Source: Pontibacillus salipaludis (GTDB lineage: Bacteria > Bacillota > Bacilli > Bacillales > BH030062). From it: 64,000 nucleotides of DNA. A program made the translations under genes and the position numbers. How positions within the stretch are numbered: the first letter of the stretch is position 1; each line of letters starts with the position of its first letter. Shown one piece after another: positions 6,430-14,459 of this stretch. The stretch spans positions 1 through 64,000 of the forward strand of contig NZ_BMIN01000008.1 in NCBI RefSeq assembly GCF_014642405.1, in the 5' to 3' direction. Below the pieces are notes generated by a model, which ran no database searches, was not told where the DNA came from, and saw only the letters and a program-made list of their open reading frames with translations.

Positions 6430-6854
6430 TTGAAGATCCCATTTGCTCGGAAGTGAAAACCTTAAATGATTTGAAACAGATGGGCTACTTCGCTGAGCAT
6501 AGTAAAGGGGTGTTTGTGTATATGGATAACAGGAAAATGGGAGACGTAACTGGCAACACTATCAATGGTAACGCAGTCTTTCAAAGTGATAATGTTACAC
6601 AAGTTAATATACATGAGAACGAGAGTTTGAAGAATGCCTTGGATGAGTTACAGGTCGAGCTTAGCAAGATATCGAACGAGGAAACGAAAGATGAAGCTGA
6701 AATGTTTTATGATATGTTAAAAAACAATATTGAGAATAATAACGAGTCGAAAGTGAAAGTTTGTCTCAAAAAGCTGCAACCGTTAGTAGCAAACACATCT
6801 TCACTAATGACTATAGCAAGTTTCTTTGGTCTTAGCATACCTGGTTTAGGTTAG
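6426..6854 (+). CDS. Asn/Gly-repeat protein with hydrophobic tail, third gene of operon
   Basis: 142 residues, start ATG at 6426 overlapping the previous stop. Residues 39-60 carry a GD-x2-GN-x2-NGN-type run (GDVTGNTINGNAVFQS), followed by an amphipathic helical domain (65-118) and a hydrophobic C-terminus ending FFGLSIPGLG. From memory, such short Asn/Gly-rich beta segments followed by a helical hairpin and a hydrophobic end occur in many bacterial conflict proteins, where they may oligomerise. A membrane-acting effector is possible, but the hydrophobic stretch is short. A terminator follows directly. Confidence 0.8.
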   Translation: MIEDPICSEVKTLNDLKQMGYFAEHSKGVFVYMDNRKMGDVTGNTINGNAVFQSDNVTQVNIHENESLKNALDELQVELSKISNEETKDEAEMFYDMLKNNIENNNESKVKVCLKKLQPLVANTSSLMTIASFFGLSIPGLG

Positions 6855-6858
6855 ATAG

Positions 6859-6888
6859 AAGGTCCTTTAAAAGGGCCTTTTTTATTTT
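6859..6888 (+). terminator. Terminator of the three-gene operon
   Basis: AAGGTCCTTT and AAAGGGCCTT pair across a short A loop, followed by TTTTATTTT. Confidence 0.8.
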
Positions 6889-6913
6889 GAGTTAAGCTAC
6901 TAAAGGGTAATAG

Positions 6914-6958
6914 TTGTTGACGAATTGTTGACGAATTGTTGACCAAACTCGTCAACAA
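6914..6958. repeat. 11-bp iterons next to the attR-like site
   Basis: TTGTTGACGAA occurs at 6914 and 6925, and TTGTTGACC at 6936, so three copies repeat every 11 bp, about one helical turn; an inverted GTCAACAA follows at 6951. About 35 bp further, GATCCTATCAG and CTGATTAGGATC form an imperfect dyad. The position about 100 bp from the att core fits arm-type integrase or excisionase binding sites, but an operator or replication iteron is also possible. Confidence 0.65.
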
Positions 6959-7056
6959 AGAGCATGATTGATCCTATCAGGTCTGATTAGGATCGGATAA
7001 AAACCTGATCTGAAGCCATTTAAAAGTATTTTATCTTGTTCATTCCTATTGTGTTA

Positions 7057-7188
7057 GCCACCTTGACAGGGTGGAGGTCGCTGGTTCGAGCCCAGTCGGA
7101 ATTATAAGTTAAATCCCTAGAGCCTGAATGGTTCTGGGGATTTTCTTTTGTGAAATAAGGAAGCGCTAGAAACGTCCCAGGGCTTCCT
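7057..7188. repeat. attR-like partial tRNA-Val copy with terminator
   Basis: 7057-7102 is identical to 1102-1147 (3' part of tRNA-Val). The next 80 bp repeat the tRNA terminator (7108-7148) and a family 1 palindrome with small changes. The 5' half of the tRNA is absent, so this is not a working tRNA gene. Confidence 0.85.
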
Positions 7189-7596
7189 TCAATTGCGTAT
7201 TAAATTGCTTAACTAGTTAGCCCATTCTGGATTGCTTGAGGTAATAAAACGTTGTATTATACTTCAATGAGAATATAGCATTGACCTACAATGGTATGAA
7301 CGAGGCTACATATTTTTGTGTTTTGGAAGGATATGCTAAATAATTGTTGAAAATTGAAGAAGTACAAAGCGGTTCCTTTCCTTTTCTGTCTAATAAATGA
7401 TCGAGGTACTTTCCGAGCTATAATAGGATATAGTTTTAAAAGACTTTAAAGTAACAAACATAAGAAAGCAGAAGACTCTCCCTATGTCCTTTACATAATT
7501 GTAAAAAAATAGAAGGTGATAAAGGTATCTTTGTTGAAATCTATAATAATGGGGGACGTTTTTTATACACATAAAGTTATTAAGGGAGAGTTTTAA
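7189..7596. other. AT-rich gap, no gene seen
   Basis: No convincing open frame, repeat or terminator is seen. The final 60 bp presumably hold the promoter of the DUF6602 gene; a short frame on the minus strand lacks a ribosome binding site. Confidence 0.4.
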
Positions 7597-8880
7597 ATGA
7601 TTATAACAGTAGCAGATATGCTAAAAGATTTAAGGGATAAAGAAGAAGAAGCTATTAAAGAATTTCAAGAAGATGTAACTAATATAGAACACCCTACAAT
7701 TATAGGTGATATGTATGAAGGGATTGCTGAAAAATTATTAAACAAATCAATATTTGAAGGGTTAGACTTAAGGGTGGTTTCTGGTCAAATTGTTAATGAA
7801 AATAACGAGAAAAGTGCCCAAGTTGATTGTATGATTGTTGAAGGTGAAGGAAAAAATATACCAAACACAGACCATTGGATATATAATATTTCACAAGTAT
7901 TAGCAGTTATTGAAGTGAAAAAAAACTTATATAAAGCTGATTTAGTTGACTCTTACAATAAAATGGCTAGAATAGCAGAGATTTTCACGCCAAAAGAAAT
8001 GTCAGTAAATGAATTTAGGCTATTTAGCGATACTTTTAGATCCGCTGTAGGGATGGATGTTCCTGACAATAATGAGTTACATAATTATAGTTTTGATATA
8101 CAGATGATGTACCATACTCTTTTAATGGAAACAGTGATGCCACTTAGAATTGTGTTTGGTTTTTATGGGTATAAAGATATGAACAGTTTACGGAATGGTT
8201 TTACCAAAATGCTGGAGGCTAATGTAAGTGAAGACTTAGAGCATAGAGCTAAAGGGTTTGGGCCAAATAGTTTTCCTAGTTTAGTTTTTACTAATAACAG
8301 TTCACTATTAAAACTAAACGGAATACCATACAATACTGTAATGGGGGAAGATGGGTATTGGGATATTTGTACAAGTTCTGTCCATAACCCTTTACTTCAT
8401 TTTTTGGAAATGCTTTGGACTAAATTAAGCTATAAGCATGGTATTACTTCTGATATCTTTGGAGAGGACTTAGATATAGAAGGGTTATACAGATATTTGA
8501 GATGCAGAGCTATTGAACGTAAAGGGTATAAGGGGTGGGAATATAAATATATTGAAGTACCAGAGGATTTGGAAATTGAACCTTTTTATAAATCTTGGGA
8601 ACCCCATGAGCTCAATGAAGCCGAACATTTATTAGTAACATGGTTATGTAATGGAGAAGTCATGAACACTAATAGTGGCATGTTTGAAGATATACTTCAA
8701 AGGTATAACTTAGACGAGCATGAATTACTAAAGGGGTTAAAGGAAAAAAAGCTTGTATATAAAGACGATAATAATAATTTAGAATTGTTAACTGATGAAT
8801 GTGCAGTAATTATAAAAGATGGGAAGCTTTACGCAGGAGAAAACAGGGATGGAAAAATGGTGAAATGGAGCTTGAGATAG
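7597..8880 (+). CDS. DUF6602 family protein, PD-(D/E)XK nuclease-like
   Basis: 427 residues; ATG follows GGGAGAG. Residues 36-45 give a G-x3-E helix (GDMYEGIAE). QVDCMIVEG has Asp77 and AVIEVKKN has Glu106-x-Lys108. This D...ExK arrangement is typical of restriction-endonuclease-like folds and fits DUF6602 as I recall it. The C-terminal half (about 330-427) looks like a helical winged-helix-type region with a terminal beta hairpin. No methylase or helicase partner is adjacent. The gene is AT-rich and lies between the attR-like copy and repeat elements, so it is accessory. A lone defence or toxin-type nuclease is an inference. Confidence 0.75.
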   Translation: MIITVADMLKDLRDKEEEAIKEFQEDVTNIEHPTIIGDMYEGIAEKLLNKSIFEGLDLRVVSGQIVNENNEKSAQVDCMIVEGEGKNIPNTDHWIYNISQVLAVIEVKKNLYKADLVDSYNKMARIAEIFTPKEMSVNEFRLFSDTFRSAVGMDVPDNNELHNYSFDIQMMYHTLLMETVMPLRIVFGFYGYKDMNSLRNGFTKMLEANVSEDLEHRAKGFGPNSFPSLVFTNNSSLLKLNGIPYNTVMGEDGYWDICTSSVHNPLLHFLEMLWTKLSYKHGITSDIFGEDLDIEGLYRYLRCRAIERKGYKGWEYKYIEVPEDLEIEPFYKSWEPHELNEAEHLLVTWLCNGEVMNTNSGMFEDILQRYNLDEHELLKGLKEKKLVYKDDNNNLELLTDECAVIIKDGKLYAGENRDGKMVKWSLR

Positions 8881-9151
8881 AAATTTATCTGTGTAGTAAG
8901 CTGGAAACGGGAACGGTAAAAAAATATATTCATTTTATTGAAGCGTCGAACACTTACATCAAAATAGATATGCAAAAATGCAAATCAACTATATACAGTA
9001 GATAATTTGTTTCTTTGTCTTATAATTAATCAAAAACAGACTTGCTTAGAGTAGTAAAAATATAACTCGTTGTTCTATCTTGCTAATCTAAAAAGGTTTA
9101 CTACAATGGGAGTAAATATTTTTTTAATACTTTAGGAACGAAATTTAGTAA

Positions 9152-9331
9152 GCACTAGAACCGTCCGGTACCAGTGAAAAAGTACTTGTTTTACTAAAGT
9201 GCTATGCCCTTAGCTCAAAATAGAGATATACAAAGAAGCAAACCATCTCCATATGCAGTAGGTGATTTGCTTCTTCATTATGATTATTTGACTTTTTCAC
9301 TGGTCTCGGACGGTTCCAGTGCTTCTTTTCT
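9152..9331. repeat. Hairpin-forming inverted-repeat element
   Basis: About 34 bp at the left end (AAGCACTAGAACCGTCCGG and then ACCAGTGAAAAAGT) are repeated inverted at 9298-9331 with about three mismatches. The unit could form a long hairpin. The ends carry the family 1 sequence. The rest of 8881-9522 holds only this element, the next one, and related filler. Confidence 0.8.
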
Positions 9332-9475
9332 TATAATTGATCAAAGACAGACTTTCTAAGAAAAGTACAAAATACAGCTCTTGTGTTATTTGATGATTGA
9401 AGTAGGTTTACTGCCCTGGTGAAATGTAAAGTGAAAATGTTTTTGAGGTGGAAATAAGTAAGCACTAGAACCGTC
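9309..9475. repeat. MITE-like element with 17-bp terminal inverted repeats
   Basis: GGACGGTTCCAGTGCTT at the left end and AAGCACTAGAACCGTCC at the right end match in inverted orientation at 16 of 17 positions. The interior (CTTATAATTGATCAAAGACAG onward) resembles the sequence at 9015-9165, and parts recur near 10715 and 13160, so a ~155-bp unit is repeated. No open frame is present. Confidence 0.7.
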
Positions 9476-9522
9476 CCCATGCATCGTTTGGTACATTACT
9501 TTTAAAGGAGCTGTATTTAAGG

Positions 9523-10671
9523 ATGGAGGAAAATAGATTTTTAAAATTAATCGGTGGTAAAACCTTTTTTTACATAGTAGCTTTCTTTCTTCTTGTTGGA
9601 ATAACCATTTATATATACACTAAAATTTCATTTATCTTTTATCCACTAACGGTCATTTTATCTACTATAGTACCTCCAATAATCCTGGCATTCATAGCCT
9701 ACTATTTATTTAATCCAATTGTAGATTTGCTCGAGAGATTACGGATTAAAAGAATTTGGGGAGTCATCATTCTTATTCTAGGTTTTAGTGGTGCTTTGAC
9801 TGGACTGATCTTGTTAACTGCTCCATCTATCGAAGCGCAGATTAAGGATTTAGTTCAAACCTTCCCTGATTATCTAAAACAGCTAGGAGATGCGATGACT
9901 CAATGGGTACAAAGTTCATTTTTAGGTCCATATTATGATGATGGTTATAACTGGGTAATGGAAAGGTTAAGTGAATTGCCACAATTAATTGGAACGTATA
10001 TTTCTAATGGTTTTCAAGGGGTACAGAATGTTGCTAGTACGATTACAACTACGATTGTGTCCATTGTAACCTTTCCGTTTATCTTATTTTTCTTATTAAA
10101 GGATGGTAAAAGGTTTCGACGTTTTATTATTAAATTATTTCCACCGAAATTTAGAGATGATACGAAACAGATCTTAACTAATATTGATATTCAAGTTGGG
10201 TCCTATATCCAAGGGCAAATTATTGTCGCTACTGTAATTGGAATTCTATTATTCATTGGTTACCTGATCATCGGTCTTGATTATGCATTCACATTAGCCA
10301 TTATCGCTGCAGTAACAAGTGTTGTCCCTTATTTAGGGCCAACAATAGCGATTATTCCAGCTGCTATCATAGCAATTGTTAGCTCCCCATTTATGTTTAT
10401 AAAGCTAGTAATAGTATGGATCGCCGTCCAATTTTTAGAAGGGAATTTCGTTTCTCCGAATATAATGGGTAGAACTATGAAAATTCATCCATTAACAATC
10501 ATCCTTGTTTTAATGGTTGCGGGTAATTTATTTGGTGTGGTCGGTGTGATTCTTGGTATTCCAGGCTACGCAATCGTAAAGGTAATTGGTTCTTATCTTT
10601 TCTATAAGTTTAAGCAACGATATAACGAGTACTACGGGGAAGACCGGGGATATTATGAGATGGAAGAGTAA
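9523..10671 (+). CDS. AI-2E family transporter (PerM/YtvI type)
   Basis: 382 residues with about eight membrane segments: two near the N-terminus (15-60), one at 75-95, a long soluble or amphipathic part (100-160), and a C-terminal membrane bundle (170-350). The C-terminal GNFVSPNIMGRTMKIHPLT segment is the family hallmark. Members move small solutes or ions; some export AI-2, others act in sodium efflux, so the substrate cannot be told. AAAGGAG lies about 13 nt before the ATG, a little far. The gene stands alone between repeats. Confidence 0.9.
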   Translation: MEENRFLKLIGGKTFFYIVAFFLLVGITIYIYTKISFIFYPLTVILSTIVPPIILAFIAYYLFNPIVDLLERLRIKRIWGVIILILGFSGALTGLILLTAPSIEAQIKDLVQTFPDYLKQLGDAMTQWVQSSFLGPYYDDGYNWVMERLSELPQLIGTYISNGFQGVQNVASTITTTIVSIVTFPFILFFLLKDGKRFRRFIIKLFPPKFRDDTKQILTNIDIQVGSYIQGQIIVATVIGILLFIGYLIIGLDYAFTLAIIAAVTSVVPYLGPTIAIIPAAIIAIVSSPFMFIKLVIVWIAVQFLEGNFVSPNIMGRTMKIHPLTIILVLMVAGNLFGVVGVILGIPGYAIVKVIGSYLFYKFKQRYNEYYGEDRGYYEMEE

Positions 10672-10686
10672 TTATGGTTTTAAGTA

Positions 10687-10713
10687 GAAGCACAGGGACG
10701 GGTCCTGTGCTTC
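10687..10713. repeat. Family 1 palindrome
   Basis: GAAGCACAGG and CCTGTGCTTC form a perfect 10-bp inverted repeat around ACGGGT-type loop bases; it may also end the upstream permease transcript (TTCTTT follows). A weaker copy lies at 10846-10868, and CGTACCA/TGGTACG at 10893-10916 forms another hairpin. No gene is seen in 10672-10989. Confidence 0.7.
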
Positions 10714-10989
10714 TTTGCCTTAAAATTAATGATGATAGACTTCTAAAAACAAGTACCACGGGGATAGGTACCATGGCACAAAAGTTACTGATCAAGTGAA
10801 ATCGCCCCTATGGTTTTCAAGTTGCTTTCTGTAAATAGAAACCACTAAAGCCGTCCCTACACTTCAAAGTAGAAGGCAGGTATAGAGTGATCGTACCAGC
10901 CGGGGGGGTGGTACGATTTGAATGGATACTGTTTAATATAGTAGTAAGTATTTTTTCATCATTTGGAATGAATGGGGAGGGGTGGTTAA

Positions 10990-11295
10990 ATGAGAGAATA
11001 TATTTACATATTGAAGCTGATTCCTCGATTACATGAAGAGGAAAATTGGACGGAAATGGATGAAAGTCTTGTTCGTGACCATTTTGTTAGACTGAAAGAG
11101 TACTGTGACGAAGGGAAAGTCATCACTGCTGGTAAGACAGACAGAGAAGATGAGAAAGGCTTTGGAATTGTGGTTTTTAAGGAAGAGAATGACGAAAAGG
11201 CAGAAGAATTCATGAAGGAAGACCCTGCTGTTAAACATGGAATCATGACAGCAGAAGTTTTCTCTTACAGGACAGCTCTTCGAAGTGAAAAGTAA
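10990..11295 (+). CDS. YCII-related domain protein
   Basis: 101 residues; GGGGAGGGGTGG precedes the ATG. The order beta strand (EYIYILKLIP), helix (DHFVRLKEYCDEGKV), strand with AGKTDR, a helix EKAEEFMKEDPAVKHGI and a final strand is the ferredoxin-like YciI/YCII fold. The family includes stand-alone proteins with a conserved His/Asp pair, with possible enzymatic but mostly unknown roles. No operon partner is evident. Confidence 0.85.
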   Translation: MREYIYILKLIPRLHEEENWTEMDESLVRDHFVRLKEYCDEGKVITAGKTDREDEKGFGIVVFKEENDEKAEEFMKEDPAVKHGIMTAEVFSYRTALRSEK

Positions 11296-11431
11296 TTGAC
11301 CATGCTAATAATCTTGTTATCCCCTATACACTTCTAATGGTATTTTCATAATCCACCATCTAAAAATTTTATTGGAAACCAAACCAACTAGTGGTAAAAT
11401 ACTCTTCGTTATTATATAGGGGGTAATTAGT

Positions 11432-12112
11432 TTGAAGAGAAGTTTTTTATACTTATCGATTTGCTTACTAACGGTATTAGTAGCGTGTAGTTCAGCTGAA
11501 GGAACATCTACTAAAAGTTCATTAGAGGATACAGAGGAAGTTGAGGCGAACGAAAAAGAAAACAATCAAGCGTCTGAAGAAGATGCTGAATCGAACGAGG
11601 AAGATCGTGCTCTAGAAGAGGAAGAAACAACAGCCGTTGAAGAAGAAGGCACGCTTGAGGAAGAAGAAACAACATCCGTTAAAGAGGAAGATACTCCAGT
11701 AGAAGAAAACACCTCATCGGTTAAAGATGATTCAAATGTAGATAGTGGTTCATCTGAAGGGAGTATAGGTCAGGATGGACAAAGATTCACCTCGATTGAT
11801 CAGGTGAAGACAGAAATTCAGTATGCAGGGATAGGGAAAAACGATACGTTAGAAGATTTAACTTTCGAAAATGGTAGAATCGTGGCTGTTATTAATTTAG
11901 CCCCACATGAACTATTCTCAGCACAAGACATAGCGGTAAATAGATACAGCCAACTCTCTGACCATCTGCTAGAGTTTGAAGGTTGGGATGTCTTGACCAT
12001 TGAATATAAGTACGTTGGAAAAGTAAGTTTCACGAGATCTCAGTCAGAAAGTAGTGAGTACGGCGATTACTTTCCAACTTTAGAAATTGAGAGGCAAATC
12101 ACAGGAGAATAA
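11432..12112 (+). CDS. Acidic-repeat lipoprotein
   Basis: 226 residues starting at TTG with AGGGGG upstream. A short signal peptide ends in LVAC (Cys19), so it should be a membrane-anchored lipoprotein. Residues 25-110 are a very acidic Glu/Ser/Thr linker with degenerate EEEETT repeats. The C-terminal domain (about 115-226) starts with FTSIDQVKTEIQYAGIGKND and has strands such as GRIVAVINLAP and VLTIEYKYVGKV. The domain is not recognised. The long acidic linker fits an extracellular protein of a salt-tolerant organism. Confidence 0.8.
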   Translation: MKRSFLYLSICLLTVLVACSSAEGTSTKSSLEDTEEVEANEKENNQASEEDAESNEEDRALEEEETTAVEEEGTLEEEETTSVKEEDTPVEENTSSVKDDSNVDSGSSEGSIGQDGQRFTSIDQVKTEIQYAGIGKNDTLEDLTFENGRIVAVINLAPHELFSAQDIAVNRYSQLSDHLLEFEGWDVLTIEYKYVGKVSFTRSQSESSEYGDYFPTLEIERQITGE

Positions 12113-12148
12113 AACATCCTTAGGGGGTGCTTTATTACGTTTTGAGAG

Positions 12149-12236
12149 GGAAGAACCAGAACCGTTCCTGCGCTTCAAGATGCTTTAGAAATGAAGATAA
12201 GGGCAGCTAGAGCCACCCTTGTGCTTCCTGAAGGAG
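12149..12236. repeat. Two degenerate family 1 palindromes
   Basis: 12149-12187 and 12205-12236 contain the AGAACCGT and GCTTC type blocks of family 1. They lie upstream of the DUF952 gene and create a false N-terminal extension of its frame. Confidence 0.5.
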
Positions 12237-12244
12237 AGAAAATA

Positions 12245-12580
12245 ATGATTATACATATGATGAGCAAATCAGAATGGACAATCGTCCAAGATGAGGGCCT
12301 ATATCGACCAGATAGTTTAGAGAGTGAAGGTTTCATCCATTGTGCTACACCAGAGCAAACGGTGTATGTAGCCAATACATTTTTCAAAGGGCAAAGTGGG
12401 CTCGTCTTGCTCGTTATCGATCCTCACAAAGTCCAAGCGGATCTTGTGTATGAAGATTTAATTGCTGCAGGCACTCTTTTTCCACACATCTATGGCCCTC
12501 TTAATTTAGATGCGGTAACGAAAGTTGTTTCATTTGAACCGAATGAACAAGGGGAGTTTATACGACCGACAGAAATATAA
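12245..12580 (+). CDS. DUF952 family protein
   Basis: 111 residues from ATG 12245, which follows AAGGAGAG at 6 nt; the frame can be extended to 12191 but that part is repeat DNA. GFIHCATPEQTVYVAN, a LVLLVIDPHKV strand and FPHIYGPLNLDAV are the DUF952 landmarks. The family is related in fold to ADP-ribosyltransferase-like domains, and its function is not established. The gene is single, with a terminator about 110 bp downstream. Confidence 0.88.
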   Translation: MIIHMMSKSEWTIVQDEGLYRPDSLESEGFIHCATPEQTVYVANTFFKGQSGLVLLVIDPHKVQADLVYEDLIAAGTLFPHIYGPLNLDAVTKVVSFEPNEQGEFIRPTEI

Positions 12581-12691
12581 TCCGAGAGAGGGATTTCGAA
12601 TGGGGAGGCATGTGTGATAGGTGCCCCTCCTCTTGTTAGATAAGGTCTTTGAATGATTTTGCTAACAAAATGCTAACTGTTTGAGTAATGG

Positions 12692-12736
12692 AAAGGTTTC
12701 ACAATCGTTTGTTCAACGATTGTGAAGCCTTTTTTC
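12692..12736 (+). terminator. Strong terminator
   Basis: AAGGTTTCACAATCGTT and AACGATTGTGAAGCCTT form a long stem followed by T6. The rest of 12581-12949 shows no gene; a promoter for the next small gene may lie around 12770-12840. Confidence 0.85.
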
Positions 12737-12949
12737 GTTGTTAATCTCTATACTTTAGTTAAAACGTTCGAAGGTGTTGGAAATTAATCTTTTATTAAGG
12801 TGAGATTCATCGCAAATTTAGATCTCCAATTTATACTAAAAGCATGAAGGGATTATAAGGAGGTAACGGAATGTGGGCAATATGTTTATAGGAGTTAAAA
12901 GGGTTTATAAAGGGTGATAGGTCGATCGTAGTTTTAAAGGAGGGAGAAC

Positions 12950-13132
12950 ATGAAAGTAATCATCGTACTTCTTGAAGTTATATTTGTAAGTGGGTGTATA
13001 TCATTAATTGCTTCTAGGTTTGTATTAGAATCCTTATCTGATTGGAGATTGCCAATTACTATAGTAACTGTCGTTGCATTCGTACTTTCTTGGCTATTAA
13101 AGAAGAGTAGTCAGGTAACAGAGAGGGCATAG
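12950..13132 (+). CDS. Small membrane protein (60 aa)
   Basis: ATG follows AAAGGAGGGAG. Two hydrophobic helices are predicted (about 3-22 and 34-50), with a short loop and a positively charged KK end, so it is likely a two-pass inner-membrane protein. Not recognised. It stands alone and is flanked by a family 1 repeat at 13139. Confidence 0.7.
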   Translation: MKVIIVLLEVIFVSGCISLIASRFVLESLSDWRLPITIVTVVAFVLSWLLKKSSQVTERA

Positions 13133-13138
13133 ATTAAT

Positions 13139-13250
13139 CGGGAGTGAGCACGGGGACGGTTTTATGCTTCTTTGTTCTATCGTGCTGCTTACTATACTGG
13201 AGGGTTAAGAAACGAAATTTAGGAAGCACTAGAAACGTCCTCGTGTTTTA
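13139..13250. repeat. Family 1 repeat pair
   Basis: GAGCACGGGGACGG with TGCTTCTTTG near 13145-13174 and GGAAGCACTAGAAACGTCC at 13222-13240 have the same arrangement as the ends of the element at 9309-9475, here shortened and decayed. It directly abuts the 3' end of the lipoprotein gene at 13248. Confidence 0.55.
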
Positions 13251-13799
13251 AAAACGATAATTAAAATACTTCTTAACAAACTCTTCCATAGAACCACTAA
13301 TATAATCTAGCTCAGTATCTAAGAAATATAAGTAGGCGATGCGTTGTTTTTGATCAGACATCCCAATCATCCCGAAACGTTTAGGGTATGCGATCTTGCT
13401 ATTTTTCTCGACGTTAAACGTGTAGCTATTCACCTTGAATTTCTCTTCTGGTACCCCGTACTTTTCCTCTCCATCTGAAGTGAATGCAAGAACAGGTTCT
13501 TCTAGGAAATCAACGGCCTCTTTTACTCTTTTCTTCTCGGATTTATAAGTATCTTCGTCGTATTCTACAACGAGAGAAATCGATTCAGATTGATAGAATA
13601 GCATATTGTTCTTCGAATACGTGTACTCAACGTCCTCGTACTCAGGCAACTTACTAAGACTCGGCATAAAGCTTGATGCCTCTGAATCAATTGAAGTACC
13701 GCTGTTTAAATATTCATCGAGATCCGTACTCGTCTCCCCGCACCCTGTTATAAGTAAAAGCAGGATAAGTCCTACCATCATAAGATAAATACGTCTCAA
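13248..13799 (-). CDS. Lipoprotein of unknown function
   Basis: 183 residues from TTG 13799, which lies 6-7 nt behind GGGGAGG; an ATG at 13817 overlaps the ribosome binding site and is not used. The signal peptide RRIYLMMVGLILLLLITGCG has a lipobox with TGC. The mature part has no recognised domain; strands alternate with a KKRVKEAVDFLEEP helix. It may be a sporulation or stress lipoprotein, but nothing proves it. Confidence 0.75.
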   Translation of the reverse strand: MRRIYLMMVGLILLLLITGCGETSTDLDEYLNSGTSIDSEASSFMPSLSKLPEYEDVEYTYSKNNMLFYQSESISLVVEYDEDTYKSEKKRVKEAVDFLEEPVLAFTSDGEEKYGVPEEKFKVNSYTFNVEKNSKIAYPKRFGMIGMSDQKQRIAYLYFLDTELDYISGSMEEFVKKYFNYRF

Positions 13800-14075
13800 C
13801 ACATTCCCTCCCCACACATCTTAAATTCCTAAAATTTCAATACAAAATTATCGTAACATATAGGTGAGCCGATTAGTTAAAAATTGGTTATGTAGTATGT
13901 GAATGAGTGAATAAATTGCATGGATGAATGTGGTGGAGTGTTAGGGTAGAGTGATGCTATTCTTGGATAGAGTTTCCATATTACGACTCTCTCTTTAACA
14001 ATTTTATTCCATAAAATACTTCTGTAAGGTTGTGAGAGTTATTAAATTGATGTAAGTATTGCTTTTTTTATTACT

Positions 14076-14459
14076 TTAGCTCGATAACCCACTATCTATC
14101 CAATAGAAGATTTCAGTTAAGTTATACATAATAATGAGGGTGGTAACTAGCAGCACTACTGTACTGATATATTGTTTTGAACCCTTTATAAAGATAAACT
14201 CCATAATTGCCTGGAAGCCAAATAAGAAAGTTATGTAGGTCATAAAGTAAAGTTTAGTAATCATGGTTGAATCTTTCTTAATTACAAACCACAGAGTAGT
14301 TACAAAAATTAAAAGAATCACACCTCGGCCAAAGCGATCAATGTTCTTGCCAGATGTCTCCGACAGTTTAACCTTTTCAACTCTAAGGATCTTATTTGTT
14401 ATTTTCTCCACCATGAAAACCAAGATGGATAACACAAGTAAAAGCGCTATAAAATTCAT
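14076..14459 (-). CDS. DUF4181 membrane protein
   Basis: 127 residues; ATG 14459 follows AAGGAGAG. Four membrane segments (about 3-20, 45-62, 70-88, 97-117) surround the motif KLSETSGKNIDRFGRGVILL, which is typical of DUF4181 proteins of Bacillaceae. Function is unknown. It is single, with about 250 bp of featureless DNA on the downstream side. Confidence 0.85.
   Translation of the reverse strand: MNFIALLLVLSILVFMVEKITNKILRVEKVKLSETSGKNIDRFGRGVILLIFVTTLWFVIKKDSTMITKLYFMTYITFLFGFQAIMEFIFIKGSKQYISTVVLLVTTLIIMYNLTEIFYWIDSGLSS

Noticed and set aside
7057-7105. Second tRNA-Val gene
   Set aside because: Only the 3' part from the anticodon stem is present; the 5' acceptor and D arm are missing.
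8799-9005. 68-aa frame at the end of the DUF6602 gene
   Set aside because: It overlaps the real gene in another frame and lacks a ribosome binding site.
9010-9480. CRISPR array from repeated AAGCACTAGAACCGTCC
   Set aside because: Copies are inverted as well as direct, irregularly spaced and dispersed over 13 kb; no spacers of equal length and no cas genes.
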